Positions 8,277 to 17,113 of a stretch of 64,000 nt of DNA are shown here, piece by piece; within the stretch, counting starts at the first letter, position 1; each line of letters starts with the position of its first letter. This stretch comes from Mucilaginibacter gossypii. Its GTDB lineage: Bacteria > Bacteroidota > Bacteroidia > Sphingobacteriales > Sphingobacteriaceae. Below the pieces are notes generated by a model that ran no database searches, was not told where the DNA came from, and was given only the letters and a program-made list of their open reading frames with translations. The stretch spans positions 248,001-312,000 of the forward strand of contig NZ_FNCG01000005.1 in the NCBI RefSeq assembly GCF_900100945.1, in the 5' to 3' direction. Made by a program: the position numbers and the translations under genes.

Positions 8277-9086
8277 TAATGGAGCGACCAGTTGGTAAGG
8301 ATATTTAACTTCCGTCAAATACAACCCGCAGGCCGGTACGCTGGTGCCGGCATTGGAGCGGTTTTTACTTTCAATAATTTCACGGATACCTTCCGGTTGC
8401 ATTTCTTCCCGGCCAATCATCATCAAGGTACCCACAATGGCCCGTACCATGTTACGCAAAAACCTGTCGGCAGTTATATGGAAGACAATGCCGTTTTCTG
8501 TTTTCACCCACTCGGCGCGGGTTATTTTACAGTTATTGGTTTTAACCTGGGTGTTTGATTTGCTGAAACAGCTAAAATCAATATACTCCATCATAATAGC
8601 CGCGGCTTGGTTCATCAGATCGATATTGGGCACATCGCGCAGCTGCCATGAATATCCCTGCAAAAAAGGGTCTTTATTAAAGTGAATATGGTATTGATAT
8701 GAGCGCGATGTGGCATCAAAACGGGCATGCGCATCGGCATGTACCGGGACAATGTTTTTTATGGCGATATCAGGAGGGAGCAGAGCGTTGAGGCCCCTCA
8801 CTTTATGTCCATAGTCAATAGTCGATAGACCATAGCTTGAGGATTTACTATCGACCATGGACCATGGACCATGGCCTTCAATATCGAAATGCGCAAAGAA
8901 TTCTTTAGCGTGCACGCCTGTATCTGTACGGCCGCAGCCGGTAGTTTCTATCGGGTGTCGTAAAATTGTGCTTAGTGCCTTGTTCAGCAGTTCCTGTACA
9001 GTTACGGCATTTTGCTGTACCTGCCAGCCATGATAGGCAGTGCCATTGTAGGCCAGTTCAATAAAATAACGCTGATTTGTGCTCAC
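8268..9086 (-). CDS. truA: tRNA pseudouridine(38-40) synthase with in-frame repeat insertion
   Basis: This 272-aa enzyme isomerises U38-U40 in tRNA anticodon arms. The catalytic motif CGRTDTGVHA carries nucleophile Asp55. LNALLPPDIAI and FLRNMVRAIVGTLM are further family motifs. Between FAHFD (residues 64-68) and LNALLPP (99-105) there are about 30 residues where relatives have roughly a dozen. Residues 73-95 are encoded by a 70-nt array of heptamers (8803-8872), so the enzyme seems to carry a repeat-derived loop. The last codons and stop also come from a repeat. All active-site motifs are intact, so the enzyme is probably functional. Confidence 0.95.
   Translation of the reverse strand: MSTNQRYFIELAYNGTAYHGWQVQQNAVTVQELLNKALSTILRHPIETTGCGRTDTGVHAKEFFAHFDIEGHGPWSMVDSKSSSYGLSTIDYGHKVRGLNALLPPDIAIKNIVPVHADAHARFDATSRSYQYHIHFNKDPFLQGYSWQLRDVPNIDLMNQAAAIMMEYIDFSCFSKSNTQVKTNNCKITRAEWVKTENGIVFHITADRFLRNMVRAIVGTLMMIGREEMQPEGIREIIESKNRSNAGTSVPACGLYLTEVKYPYQLVAPLAP
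8803..8872. repeat. Heptamer array H3 inside truA
   Basis: Ten 7-nt units without indels: CATAGTC-like units on the left, a switch at 8838-8851, then GGACCAT-like units on the right. The right half is roughly the reverse complement of the left half, so the array is both tandem and palindromic. The open reading frame is kept through all 70 nt. Confidence 0.8.
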
Positions 9087-9141
9087 GACGGCAAAGTTAA
9101 TAATCTGCCGCCTATGCCGGGTTCATAATTTGGTCATAGTA

Positions 9142-9663
9142 TTATGCAGGTTCGGTTATATAGGCCTTATAGATTGCCTCAAACACCAGTTTATTTTTAA
9201 CCGCCAGATTAAAAGGCTTATTGATAAAGGTGTTGCTATATCCAATGGCTTTTGCCAGGTTACGCAAAACATCAAAATAGGTTATTTCAATGCCTTCGAT
9301 GATCTGCACATAAAATACAATGAACACATCACGCTCCATGGCAGTTTTCCCGGTTTTAATTGCCGATAAATAAGCTTCAAGCGTCATGGCTTTTATGCCA
9401 AGTACCGTCGTTTTTGATGGCGTTTCATTAATGGCGCTGTAAATAGAATCGAGCTGGGCAAGCTGCTTTTGGGTAGCTTCATAACATTCCTGTACGGCCT
9501 CCTTTAAATAAGCTAAGGATGCAAGCTCTTTTATCTCCTCAAAAAAATCAATCAGATGTTTTTTGCCAAAATAAATGCTGTTCAGGTGCTCAAGGAAAAT
9601 CCTTTTTAGATGGACATTCTCAAATTTAACATCTTCGGGGGTTTGTTCACTAATAGGGGGCAT
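9142..9663 (-). CDS. Ferritin-like DUF892 family protein
   Basis: This 173-aa, mainly helical protein matches the DUF892 (YciE-type) ferritin-like family. Glu/His-containing helices include HLKRIFLEHLNSIYFGKKHL and a repeated DSIYSAINETPSKTTVLGIK region. Family members are linked to stress responses; the biochemical role is not established. The ATG at 9663 was chosen because the longer frame upstream runs over the promoter and start of the divergent DUF4293 gene and encodes an unrelated hydrophobic stretch. The gene is preceded divergently by DUF4293. Confidence 0.75.
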   Translation of the reverse strand: MPPISEQTPEDVKFENVHLKRIFLEHLNSIYFGKKHLIDFFEEIKELASLAYLKEAVQECYEATQKQLAQLDSIYSAINETPSKTTVLGIKAMTLEAYLSAIKTGKTAMERDVFIVFYVQIIEGIEITYFDVLRNLAKAIGYSNTFINKPFNLAVKNKLVFEAIYKAYITEPA

Positions 9664-9764
9664 TTGACAACTGTTTAAATACAAATAAATATACATTAAA
9701 TAATTATCATTCAAAGCAAGCAATATCCTTATTAAATTAGTGCTTCTCCAATAAGCAAAACATT

Positions 9765-9772
9765 TATATTTG
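9765..9772 (+). promoter_or_regulatory. -7 element of the DUF4293 gene
   Basis: TATATTTG is a full match to TAnnTTTG, 21 nt before the ATG at 9794. No clear TTG lies at the expected -33 distance, so the assignment is moderate. Confidence 0.45.
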
Positions 9773-9793
9773 CCTTTATAATTTTTTAATATC

Positions 9794-10261
9794 ATGCTGC
9801 AACGCATCCAAAGCATTTACCTTTTGTTCGCCAGCCTTGTGCTGTTTGCCCTTTTCTTTTTTCCGCTTGCCCACAACGTCTATATTAATGATAAACCCTC
9901 AAGCATCATGGTTACCGGTATTTACCAGGATGTGAACGGCGTACAGCAGCATACCCAAACATTTGTGGCACTAACCGCTATAACAGCTATTGTTGCCCTT
10001 ATTCCGCTGGTCATCATTTTTCTATATAAAAACAGAAAACAGCAAATAGCCTTCTGCTATAGCGCTATACTTGTACTTATTGGCTACAGTTTCTGGATGG
10101 CACAAACTGTTAAAGGTGCAGCAGGCAGCATTACCCTTGATACACGCACGATGGGCATTGGCCTGTTCCTTACTTCACTAAGCATCATACTGATCATCTT
10201 TGCACAAAAGAGCATAAAAAAAGATGAGAAGCTGGTGAAATCGGCCGACAGGTTGAGGTAA
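9794..10261 (+). CDS. DUF4293 membrane protein
   Basis: This 155-aa protein has four hydrophobic segments (about residues 8-26, 55-75, 83-100 and 115-135), a short basic tail, and the start MLQRIQSIYLL found in DUF4293 proteins of Bacteroidota. The family has no known function. It is monocistronic, with its stop 9 nt before a six-unit heptamer array. Confidence 0.8.
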   Translation: MLQRIQSIYLLFASLVLFALFFFPLAHNVYINDKPSSIMVTGIYQDVNGVQQHTQTFVALTAITAIVALIPLVIIFLYKNRKQQIAFCYSAILVLIGYSFWMAQTVKGAAGSITLDTRTMGIGLFLTSLSIILIIFAQKSIKKDEKLVKSADRLR

Positions 10262-10270
10262 ACCCGTGTT

Positions 10271-10312
10271 AGTGTTAAGTCGACAGTACTAAGTCGGCAG
10301 TTATAAGTCTGG
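10271..10312. repeat. Heptamer array H4 after the DUF4293 gene
   Basis: Six exact 7-nt units each begin with AGT, for example AGTCGAC and AGTCGGC. It begins 9 nt after the stop codon. The rest of the 10262-10560 gap is AT-rich and shows no gene. Confidence 0.7.
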
Positions 10313-10561
10313 TTTCCTTTTCTATAGTTAAAACTATGACTAACCTAAGTTCATTGTTTGCAATCCCTTTGTAAAAACCAGGTAATAGATTTATGATTTT
10401 CATGCTTACTAAGACCCCTTGTTATCTGAAAATCGGGCTTTAAAAACCGGAGAAAAAGGTAATCCTTGTTATGAAATTATTAATTAACTGGTTTTTTTTC
10501 AGTTAATTAGTTGCTTATTCTCAATAATACTACCAAACTTCATTTTATCTCAACCAGCCTA

Positions 10562-10592
10562 TTGGAATTATAAAACATTAACACTATCTTTG
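10562..10592 (+). promoter_or_regulatory. Promoter of the DEAD-box helicase gene
   Basis: TTG at 10562-10564, a 20-nt spacer and TATCTTTG at 10585-10592 give a full consensus match. Transcription would start near 10599. This rules out the in-frame TTG at 10601 as a normal start and supports the ATG at 10634, giving a leader of about 35 nt. Confidence 0.75.
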
Positions 10593-10633
10593 CGCCCGAT
10601 TTGGCGATGTTGCCAGATTCGTTATTTAAATTC

Positions 10634-12496
10634 ATGAACAACCCATTTATTGAACTGGGAATCCGTCATGATATTGTTAATGCCATCTCTGAGTTAGGAT
10701 TTGAGAATCCTACACCAATCCAGGAGCAGTCAATCCCGGTATTGTTAACAGGCAGCAACGATTTTGTCGGATTAGCCCAAACCGGGACCGGAAAAACTGC
10801 TGCCTTTGGCCTACCATTGTTGGAACTGCTTGATTTCGAAGAAAATCATCCACAGGCACTTGTTTTATGCCCAACACGCGAACTTTGTTTACAAATCGCG
10901 AACGACATTAAGAACTACTCCAAAAAAATGAGCAACGTACACGTTGTTGCTGTTTATGGCGGAGCAAGCATTATGGATCAGCTACGCCAGATCAAACGCG
11001 GCGTACAGATCGTAGTTGCTACACCAGGGCGTATGCTTGATATCATTAACCGTAAGGCTATTGATTTTTCGGCTGTGAAGTATGTAGTATTGGATGAGGC
11101 TGATGAAATGCTCAATATGGGCTTTCAGGAAGACATTGATAGTATCTTATCTACCACACCCGAAGAGAAAAAAACCTGGCTATTCTCGGCCACCATGCCT
11201 GCCGAAGTTAGGCGGATCGCGAAAAAATACATGACCGATCCTTTCGAGCTTACCATGGGCGCAAAAAACACCGGCAATGCCAATATCGAGCATGAGTACT
11301 ATATAGTACGTGCACGTGACAAGTATGCCGCGTTTAAACGTATTGTTGACTTTAATCCTGATATTTTTGGTATCGTATTTTGCCGTACCAAAATTGAAAC
11401 CCAGGAAATTGCTGAATCGCTGATCAAAGACGGCTACAATGCCGATTCATTGCACGGTGACCTTTCACAGCAACAACGCGATAAAGTGATGAAACGCTAC
11501 CGTGAGCGCAGCCTGCAATTATTAATTGCAACCGACGTTGCCGCACGTGGTATCGACGTTAACGACGTAACTCACGTTATTAACTATTCATTACCCGACG
11601 AGATTGAAAACTATACTCACCGTAGCGGCCGTACAGCCCGTGCAGGTAAAACCGGTGTATCAATCTCTATCGTTAACGCCAAAGAATTAGGCAAAATTCG
11701 CCAGATTGAGCGTGTTATTGGTAAAAAATTCGTGAAAGCTGAGATCCCTACAGGTTTTGATGTTTGCGAAAAACAATTATTCTCTATCGTTCACAAGGTA
11801 CATAACGTAACTGTAAACGAAGAGCAGATTGAGCAATACCTGCCGCGTATTTATGACGAGTTTAAAGATTTCACCAAGGAAGATTTCATCAAACGATTTG
11901 CTTCAATTGAGTTTAACCGTTTCCTTGATTATTATAAAAACGCTCCTGACCTGAATGCCAGCGTTGAAGAAGGCCGTAACAGGTTTGAAGATCGCGGCGA
12001 ACGCGGCAATGGTGTACGTGGCAACTTTACCCGTTTATTTATAAATTTAGGTTCGGTTGATGAATTTAACCGCGGCGATTTGTTAGGTTACATCTGTAAC
12101 ACTACCAAAATAAGCGGCCGTACCGTAGGTAAAATCGATGTTAAAGGTGTGTACTCTTTCTTTGAAGTACAAAACGAAGATGTTGATAAAGTGATGGCCA
12201 GCTTTAAAGAAGCCGAATATAAAGGTCGCCCCGTAAGGATCGAGATCTCTGGCGAGGGCACCAGCGATAACCGTAGCGGCGGCGAACGCCGTGAAGGCGG
12301 ATACCGCGGTGGTGATCGTCGTGAAGGCGGATACCGTGGCGGAGATCGCCGTGAAGGTGGTTACCGTGGCGGCGAGCGTCGTGAAGGCGGTGGTTACCGT
12401 GGCAACGAAAGGCGCGAGCACAGCAATGGCGGTGGTTTCCGCGACTTTTCAGGCAAACCCCGTGAAGATCGCCCTGAGCGCAGAAGGAGATTTTAA
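10634..12496 (+). CDS. DEAD-box RNA helicase, DeaD/CsdA type, with RGG tail
   Basis: This 620-aa ATP-dependent RNA helicase probably acts in ribosome assembly or mRNA decay. It shows all core motifs: PTPIQEQSIPVL (Q), AQTGTGKT (I), PTRELCLQ (Ia), LDEADEML (II), SAT (III), TDVAARGIDV (V) and HRSGRTARAG (VI). A DbpA-like RNA-binding domain follows (about residues 460-535). The tail from about residue 548 consists of ERREGGYRGGD-type repeats, an RGG-box low-complexity RNA-binding region. Start choice rests on the promoter. It is monocistronic, with a terminator right after the stop. Confidence 0.93.
   Translation: MNNPFIELGIRHDIVNAISELGFENPTPIQEQSIPVLLTGSNDFVGLAQTGTGKTAAFGLPLLELLDFEENHPQALVLCPTRELCLQIANDIKNYSKKMSNVHVVAVYGGASIMDQLRQIKRGVQIVVATPGRMLDIINRKAIDFSAVKYVVLDEADEMLNMGFQEDIDSILSTTPEEKKTWLFSATMPAEVRRIAKKYMTDPFELTMGAKNTGNANIEHEYYIVRARDKYAAFKRIVDFNPDIFGIVFCRTKIETQEIAESLIKDGYNADSLHGDLSQQQRDKVMKRYRERSLQLLIATDVAARGIDVNDVTHVINYSLPDEIENYTHRSGRTARAGKTGVSISIVNAKELGKIRQIERVIGKKFVKAEIPTGFDVCEKQLFSIVHKVHNVTVNEEQIEQYLPRIYDEFKDFTKEDFIKRFASIEFNRFLDYYKNAPDLNASVEEGRNRFEDRGERGNGVRGNFTRLFINLGSVDEFNRGDLLGYICNTTKISGRTVGKIDVKGVYSFFEVQNEDVDKVMASFKEAEYKGRPVRIEISGEGTSDNRSGGERREGGYRGGDRREGGYRGGDRREGGYRGGERREGGGYRGNERREHSNGGGFRDFSGKPREDRPERRRRF
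12276..12408. repeat. Tandem 27-nt coding repeats for the RGG tail
   Basis: Units of about 27 nt encode nine-residue repeats of the form RREGGYRGG, with silent and conservative changes between copies. Such tracts can vary in copy number by slippage. Confidence 0.7.
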
Positions 12497-12510
12497 TTAT
12501 CCATCATAAA

Positions 12511-12545
12511 AAAACCACCATGTGCAAAGCATGTGGTGGTTTTCA
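12511..12545 (+). terminator. Rho-independent-type terminator of the helicase gene
   Basis: AAAACCACCATG pairs with CATGTGGTGGTTTT around a short loop, 15 nt after the stop codon, ending in a T-run. Confidence 0.75.
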
Positions 12546-12590
12546 TGAGCTTCCTTTAGTAAGAAGCATTAGTTTTAGTTTAGTTTTGTT

Positions 12591-12635
12591 AACAAAGCCT
12601 TTTTACCGCTGCATACGGGAACAAAGGCTTTTGTT
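12591..12635 (-). terminator. Hairpin downstream of the small lipoprotein gene
   Basis: AACAAAGCCTTT at 12591-12602 pairs with AAAGGCTTTTGTT at 12623-12635 (one bulge). Read on the minus strand it follows the lipoprotein gene and ends in an A/T-rich tract. Confidence 0.45.
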
Positions 12636-12695
12636 TTATATATAAGCCCGCCTTTTCTGGTCATAAGCAACCTTCAACCCATCCATAAACTGTAT

Positions 12696-12730
12696 GAGCT
12701 TTCGGCTTTGAGCATTCAGCTTTCAGCCTA
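12696..12730. repeat. Heptamer array H5 at the lipoprotein stop
   Basis: Five exact 7-nt units, such as CAGCTTT and CGGCTTT, end 2 nt before the stop codon of the minus-strand gene at 12733. The unit is the same word (TTTCAGC/GCTTTCA) as in H1, H6 and H7. Confidence 0.7.
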
Positions 12731-12732
12731 CA

Positions 12733-13053
12733 TTAACGGCTAAATTCAACAATGTCCGAATCAGGATAACAAAGCGTTAGCTTACTGTCGGTAAGTTCCT
12801 TAATAAAAAACTTGGTATAAGGCCTGCTCCCCTGGTATGAGGTATAAATGGTATCATTTTTTACAAAATAATCCTCTTTGCTGGCCTGCCCGTCGTCCAT
12901 AATAAAATCTTTATCCGTTATCGAAAGCTTGGTAGCACCATCTTTTGATTTCCAGTTACCTTCCAGCTTTTTATTGGCGGCCGGAGGCTGAGAACAAGCG
13001 TATATCAATAACATGCCTGCAACTGCAGCAAATATGGGAGCAAACTTTTTCAT
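12733..13053 (-). CDS. Small predicted lipoprotein
   Basis: This 106-aa protein has a type II signal peptide (MKKFAPIFAAVAGMLLIYAC, Cys20 as the lipidation site) and a roughly 80-residue domain beginning LEGNWKSKDGATKLSI. That start resembles small lipocalin-like (LEGNW) extracytoplasmic domains of Bacteroidota. No specific function is recognised. It is followed 47 nt downstream by no partner gene; the upstream neighbour on the same strand is the 103-aa secreted protein. Confidence 0.7.
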   Translation of the reverse strand: MKKFAPIFAAVAGMLLIYACSQPPAANKKLEGNWKSKDGATKLSITDKDFIMDDGQASKEDYFVKNDTIYTSYQGSRPYTKFFIKELTDSKLTLCYPDSDIVEFSR

Positions 13054-13100
13054 GACGGATCAGGATTTTTTAGAACGGCTTACGCCTTTGTTGAATTTAA

Positions 13101-13412
13101 TTATTGGGTAGGTTTATCTATCAATTCAGATTTTTTCAGATAAACCCGGTGACCTTTTTTATTCACATAAAAATAATGCGAATATTTATCAATGTAAATG
13201 GTTTCGCCATTAGGGCCAGCCTTGCCGGCATATTTCTTATCAGCTACCGTAGCTGCGCCTTTAGCCGCAATTTCGGATGTTTTATGGCCTATTTTTTTTG
13301 TGGTTTTGCTGATCTTACCACCGAGGGTTGAATCCTTATGTGTTTGGGCAAAGCCCGGGCTAACCATAAGTGTACCAGCAGCAAACAGGGCTATTTTAAA
13401 CAGATTTTTCAT
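13101..13412 (-). CDS. Small secreted basic protein
   Basis: This 103-aa protein has a Sec signal peptide ending near SPGFAQ (about residue 23), a Lys/Thr/Ala-rich middle, and a C-terminal motif with YAGKAGPNGETIYIDKYSHY and FYVNKKGHRVYL. The tail resembles the short PBCV-type basic adaptor repeat found in small Bacteroidota proteins; this is a tentative match. It is likely periplasmic or envelope-associated. It lies 47 nt upstream of the small lipoprotein gene and 31 nt downstream of gpsA on the same strand. Confidence 0.65.
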   Translation of the reverse strand: MKNLFKIALFAAGTLMVSPGFAQTHKDSTLGGKISKTTKKIGHKTSEIAAKGAATVADKKYAGKAGPNGETIYIDKYSHYFYVNKKGHRVYLKKSELIDKPTQ

Positions 13413-13443
13413 ATTGACAGTAATTAAGTTCCTTTAATAAAAA

Positions 13444-14451
13444 TCAACTCAATTTCTCGGCCAAATTTCTCATTTCTACTACAGGTGAGCGTTTTTGATA
13501 TAAAATAGCATAAACAGCTTCGCAAATAGGGATGCTCACGCCGTATTGCTTATTAACCTCGTGTAGGCAATTTACTGCATAGTACCCCTCGGCAATCATG
13601 TTCATTTCCAGTTGGGCCGATGTTACTGTATATCCCTTGCCTATCATGTTACCAAAGGTGCGGTTACGGCTGAATTGCGAATAAGCAGTGACAAGCAAAT
13701 CGCCCAGGTAAGCCGATTCTTTAATATCCCTGTCGATAGGATGTACAGCGGCGACAAAACGCTCTAATTCGCGAATGGCGTTTGATATCAGCACCGCCTG
13801 GAAATTATCTCCATAGCCCACACCATGGCAAATACCACTGGCAATTGCGTATACATTCTTCAAAACAGCCCCATATTCTGTACCATAGATATCATCAGAA
13901 ATGTTTGTTTTGATATACCGGGTATTGATCATTCCCGCAAACTGCGAGGCAAGTTTTGTATCTCCGGAAGCTATAGTTAAATATGATAATTTTTCGAGCG
14001 CCACTTCCTCGGCATGGCACGGCCCGCTGATCACCATAAAATCATCAAACGATATATCGTATTTTTGATGGAGGAATTCGGCAATTATCAGGTTTTCATC
14101 GGGTACAATACCTTTTATAGCCGATACTATTTTTTTACCTTTCAGATCGGCAGTAGTAATGTCTTTTAGTGCGTCTTTCAAAAAAGCAGCAGGCACATTA
14201 AGCAACACAATGTCAGCAGCCGCTATGAGTGGTTTCAGATCGGTAGATATATTTTGTTCGGGAAGTTTGATCTCCACCGAACTCAGGTAATGCGGGTTAC
14301 GCGCAAACTTTTGCAGATGTTCCACAGCTTCGGCATTACGCATCCACCAAAAAATTTCTTTTGGGGTGGTGTTGTCGATAAGCATTTTGATATTAGCCGT
14401 AGCCCAGCTCCCCCCGCCAACAACTGTGATCTTGTTTAATTTTTTATCCAT
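13444..14451 (-). CDS. gpsA: NAD(P)H-dependent glycerol-3-phosphate dehydrogenase
   Basis: This 335-aa enzyme makes sn-glycerol 3-phosphate from dihydroxyacetone phosphate for phospholipid synthesis. The N-terminus has the dinucleotide motif VVGGGSWATA. The middle has SAIKGIVPDE and ISGPCHAEEVA, and the C-terminal domain has EYGAVLKNVYAIASGICHGV with the catalytic lysine. The ATG at 14451 was preferred to the in-frame TTG one codon upstream. Length is normal. It is followed by two small secreted proteins on the same strand, possibly cotranscribed. Confidence 0.93.
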   Translation of the reverse strand: MDKKLNKITVVGGGSWATANIKMLIDNTTPKEIFWWMRNAEAVEHLQKFARNPHYLSSVEIKLPEQNISTDLKPLIAAADIVLLNVPAAFLKDALKDITTADLKGKKIVSAIKGIVPDENLIIAEFLHQKYDISFDDFMVISGPCHAEEVALEKLSYLTIASGDTKLASQFAGMINTRYIKTNISDDIYGTEYGAVLKNVYAIASGICHGVGYGDNFQAVLISNAIRELERFVAAVHPIDRDIKESAYLGDLLVTAYSQFSRNRTFGNMIGKGYTVTSAQLEMNMIAEGYYAVNCLHEVNKQYGVSIPICEAVYAILYQKRSPVVEMRNLAEKLS

Positions 14452-14645
14452 CAATAAATAATAGAAATATCGCTGCCTGGTTTTAATTGGCTAAGCAAAT
14501 TAATGAAATATTATGCAGATTGGCGAATGAGAGAAAAAGTGGGCTTAACTACTTTTTTGAGTCTTTTTGCAAGACAATAACCTGGCTCCGGGCCGATGCT
14601 TCCGTTTTTCTTTTCTAAGAAGCTGTTTAAGAATGAAGAATATTA

Positions 14646-14775
14646 ATTGCCGTTGGTTTTAACCAACGGATTAAGAGCCGAAAACTCCTGGCTTTAGCCT
14701 AATTATGCAAGCGGATTTGGGCTGAAGCCCTCTTGTTGTGAATGCTTTATTCCGTTGGTTAAAACCAACGGCAAT
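14646..14775. repeat. 130-bp palindromic element with perfect 25-bp arms
   Basis: Arms 14646-14670 and 14751-14775 are exact reverse complements, and each arm is itself a palindrome (CCGTTGGTTTTAACCAACGG). The interior has two small hairpins, GGCTTTAGCC and GGGCTGAAGCCC. It has no ORF, so it resembles a REP doublet or MITE mobilised in trans. It occupies most of the 480-nt gap between gpsA and the cytochrome gene; the rest shows no gene. Confidence 0.85.
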
Positions 14776-14931
14776 GAAGTTTTATCTACCTGTAAACGAT
14801 ATTTGTCAAAAGTAAACAGTTTCTAAGATAAAGAGTTTAAGATAGTTTGCACGCTCCCGGGTTTATTTTGTTGTCGGGATGGTAGGTTAAAGAATAGCAG
14901 GGGAGCGCAAGATGCTATTATTTATTAAGCA

Positions 14932-17088
14932 TCAATTCAAAAACACCTCATCCAAAAATACCCAGCCCGGTTTGCCTTTGGCCGGATGCCATTCCGGCAC
15001 GCTTTTAAGCGATTGGGCAACCAGTTTGATGCAGGATATCTTTTGTTCGGATTTTAACTTACATTCCAATGGGGTCAAAATAAACGGATCAGACTTTTTT
15101 GGTACCCCTGTTTTAAGTGTGCTTAATAGCCTGAGATGGTTTTGATCGGTGCCTCCCCAAACCTCAACCCCGGCGGGTAAAAAGATCTGGGAACCTGTAT
15201 TACGCATTACATTGAGACTAACCGAATGCAGATCAATCGGTTTATTAAACCACATGATCACCGCCAGATCCTTTTGCGATGCAACCCATTTTCCGTTGCC
15301 AAAATTATCGCCGCCTAATTCTTTATCGATAATTGTTTTAGCGCCATCGCCCTTGTATTTGTCGTCGGGATATTTGACAAAGCTAATGCTATCGGGTGTA
15401 TAGGCACATTTATAAACATTGAATTGTACGGTATCGCTGCCAATCCATCCGGCTTTAAATGCCCTTGTCCTGATCACGGTACTTTGGGTAAATACAATGC
15501 CTGGTTTGTAAGATGCAGCCTTGATACTATCAGGCACCGAACCATCAGTAGTGTACCGGATATCCGCACCTTTTATAGGGTTGCTAAGTTGCAAAGCATA
15601 ATTCTGCTTAAATATAACTGCCGTATTTTTTAACTGCGGACTGGTGAGCTTAAGCGCCTTACCATCATCCTTAAAGCCGGTTAACAGGCTCAGTTTGGGG
15701 TTTTGTTTTTGAAGCAGTTGCAGGTCGGCCGGATTTAGGCCGCTATCCCATACAGCGAGTTCATTGAGGCTTTTTATAGCGATGAGTTGTTTTACATCGG
15801 CTATATTAAGTTTAACACCCGTTAATGAAATACTCTTGAGATATTTTAAACCTGCTAATTCCTTTAAGCCTTTGCCCGTAACATCACTGAAGTTAAGGTT
15901 TAGCCTGCGAAGGTTTTCAAATTTGGCAATCGTTTTCAGGTCGGCATCCTTTACGGGCATCTTGTTCAGATCGAGCGATACTACCTGTTTTTTTATAGAA
16001 CTTAACTCATCCAGCACTTTTACATTATAGGTGCTTTTATTGTAAATATTAACCGCCAGCGCCGGCGACTCGCTGGCCAGCGGATAAACCACCCGGTAGT
16101 TGTTGTTCAGCTTTTGAATTTCTTTTTCATTGGCTGCCGAAAAGTCATAAACCTCTTCTTCGCTTTCGGCGGGCTTTAAACGGGTGGCGGCTATCATCCG
16201 TAATGAATCGTTAGCTGGCAGTTCGATCACTTTTTTGCCGAAGCGTGCTTTGCTTTTTACCCACAGGTAAAGCAGCATTTTTTCATCATCGGTAAGCTGC
16301 GTTTTGCCGGTAGGCGGCATGTGTTTCTTTTCGGTTTCGGGCAGGTGCACACGTTGCAGCAGCAGGCTCATGGTTGGATCGCCGGCTATGAATAGTTTGC
16401 CGGTTTTGCCGCCTTTCATGATTGCTGCCGAATCAGTAAGCATCAGGCCGCCTTTCTTTTTATCGATATTATGGCAGCTTTGGCATTTAACCTCAAATAT
16501 GGGGCGGATCACATCGTTATAAACCAGGGCCTGGTCTATCGGTACCACGTTTTTGCTCTTATCCATTACCGGGCCCAAAACAAAATCATTGCCATGGGTA
16601 AGGTTGCCGCCAAGGTGCCCGGCAACAATTAAACAGAAAACGGTTATTATAGCTCCGGCTTTAGCGAACCTTACAGTATATTTTGAGGTATGGCGGATAA
16701 GGTACACTCCATACCCGGCAAAGGCCACGCTTACGCCAAACCATTTATGCCATTGTAAAGTATCGCCTTCATAGCCCGGCTCCCTTGAAAGGAACAAGCC
16801 CATGATCACCGTTATTGATGACAGTAATGCACCCAGCAGCAGCAGGTAACTTGTAAAAGTTTGATACAGTTTTTCGTTAATAAACTCGGCCCGGTAACGG
16901 AAAAACTCCATCACCATGGCCAGCATCAGTATCACGATGGGAAAATGCAGGATAAGCGGGTGCATGCGGCCAACGGGTTGCAGCCAGCGGGGCACAACCA
17001 GGCTATCGCCGGCTATAAGCAGCACTCCAATAAAAATATTAAGGGCAAATAATGTCCCTTCCGCAAAACCTTTGTGGCTGCTTTTCAT
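14932..17088 (-). CDS. Membrane cytochrome/LRR protein (DUF2231, PSCyt1, LRR, CHB_HEX_C)
   Basis: This 718-aa multidomain protein starts with four to five transmembrane helices of DUF2231 type (about residues 10-165, HPLILHFPIVILML). A planctomycete-type cytochrome c domain with haem motif CQSCH (about 203) and distal MPPTGKTQLTDDE follows. Next come leucine-rich repeats (about 365-460) and a chitobiase/hexosaminidase C-terminal-like domain (about 475-560), then a C-terminal region with discoidin-like features. It is probably anchored in the inner membrane with the haem domain outside. It is the last gene of the operon, 25 nt after the NHL protein. Confidence 0.8.
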   Translation of the reverse strand: MKSSHKGFAEGTLFALNIFIGVLLIAGDSLVVPRWLQPVGRMHPLILHFPIVILMLAMVMEFFRYRAEFINEKLYQTFTSYLLLLGALLSSITVIMGLFLSREPGYEGDTLQWHKWFGVSVAFAGYGVYLIRHTSKYTVRFAKAGAIITVFCLIVAGHLGGNLTHGNDFVLGPVMDKSKNVVPIDQALVYNDVIRPIFEVKCQSCHNIDKKKGGLMLTDSAAIMKGGKTGKLFIAGDPTMSLLLQRVHLPETEKKHMPPTGKTQLTDDEKMLLYLWVKSKARFGKKVIELPANDSLRMIAATRLKPAESEEEVYDFSAANEKEIQKLNNNYRVVYPLASESPALAVNIYNKSTYNVKVLDELSSIKKQVVSLDLNKMPVKDADLKTIAKFENLRRLNLNFSDVTGKGLKELAGLKYLKSISLTGVKLNIADVKQLIAIKSLNELAVWDSGLNPADLQLLQKQNPKLSLLTGFKDDGKALKLTSPQLKNTAVIFKQNYALQLSNPIKGADIRYTTDGSVPDSIKAASYKPGIVFTQSTVIRTRAFKAGWIGSDTVQFNVYKCAYTPDSISFVKYPDDKYKGDGAKTIIDKELGGDNFGNGKWVASQKDLAVIMWFNKPIDLHSVSLNVMRNTGSQIFLPAGVEVWGGTDQNHLRLLSTLKTGVPKKSDPFILTPLECKLKSEQKISCIKLVAQSLKSVPEWHPAKGKPGWVFLDEVFLN

Positions 17089-17113
17089 ATACGCCGGGCT
17101 GTATGTGTATTAA

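Noticed and set aside
9664-9816. Longer start for the DUF892 gene
   Set aside because: The extra 51 codons overlap the divergent DUF4293 gene and its -7 element and show no family similarity.
10601-10633. Longer start (TTG at 10601) for the DEAD-box helicase
   Set aside because: The predicted transcript starts near 10599 and the family alignment begins at the ATG at 10634.
12083-12421. Ala/Thr/Val-rich reading frame opposite the helicase tail
   Set aside because: It is the antisense shadow of the RGG repeats.
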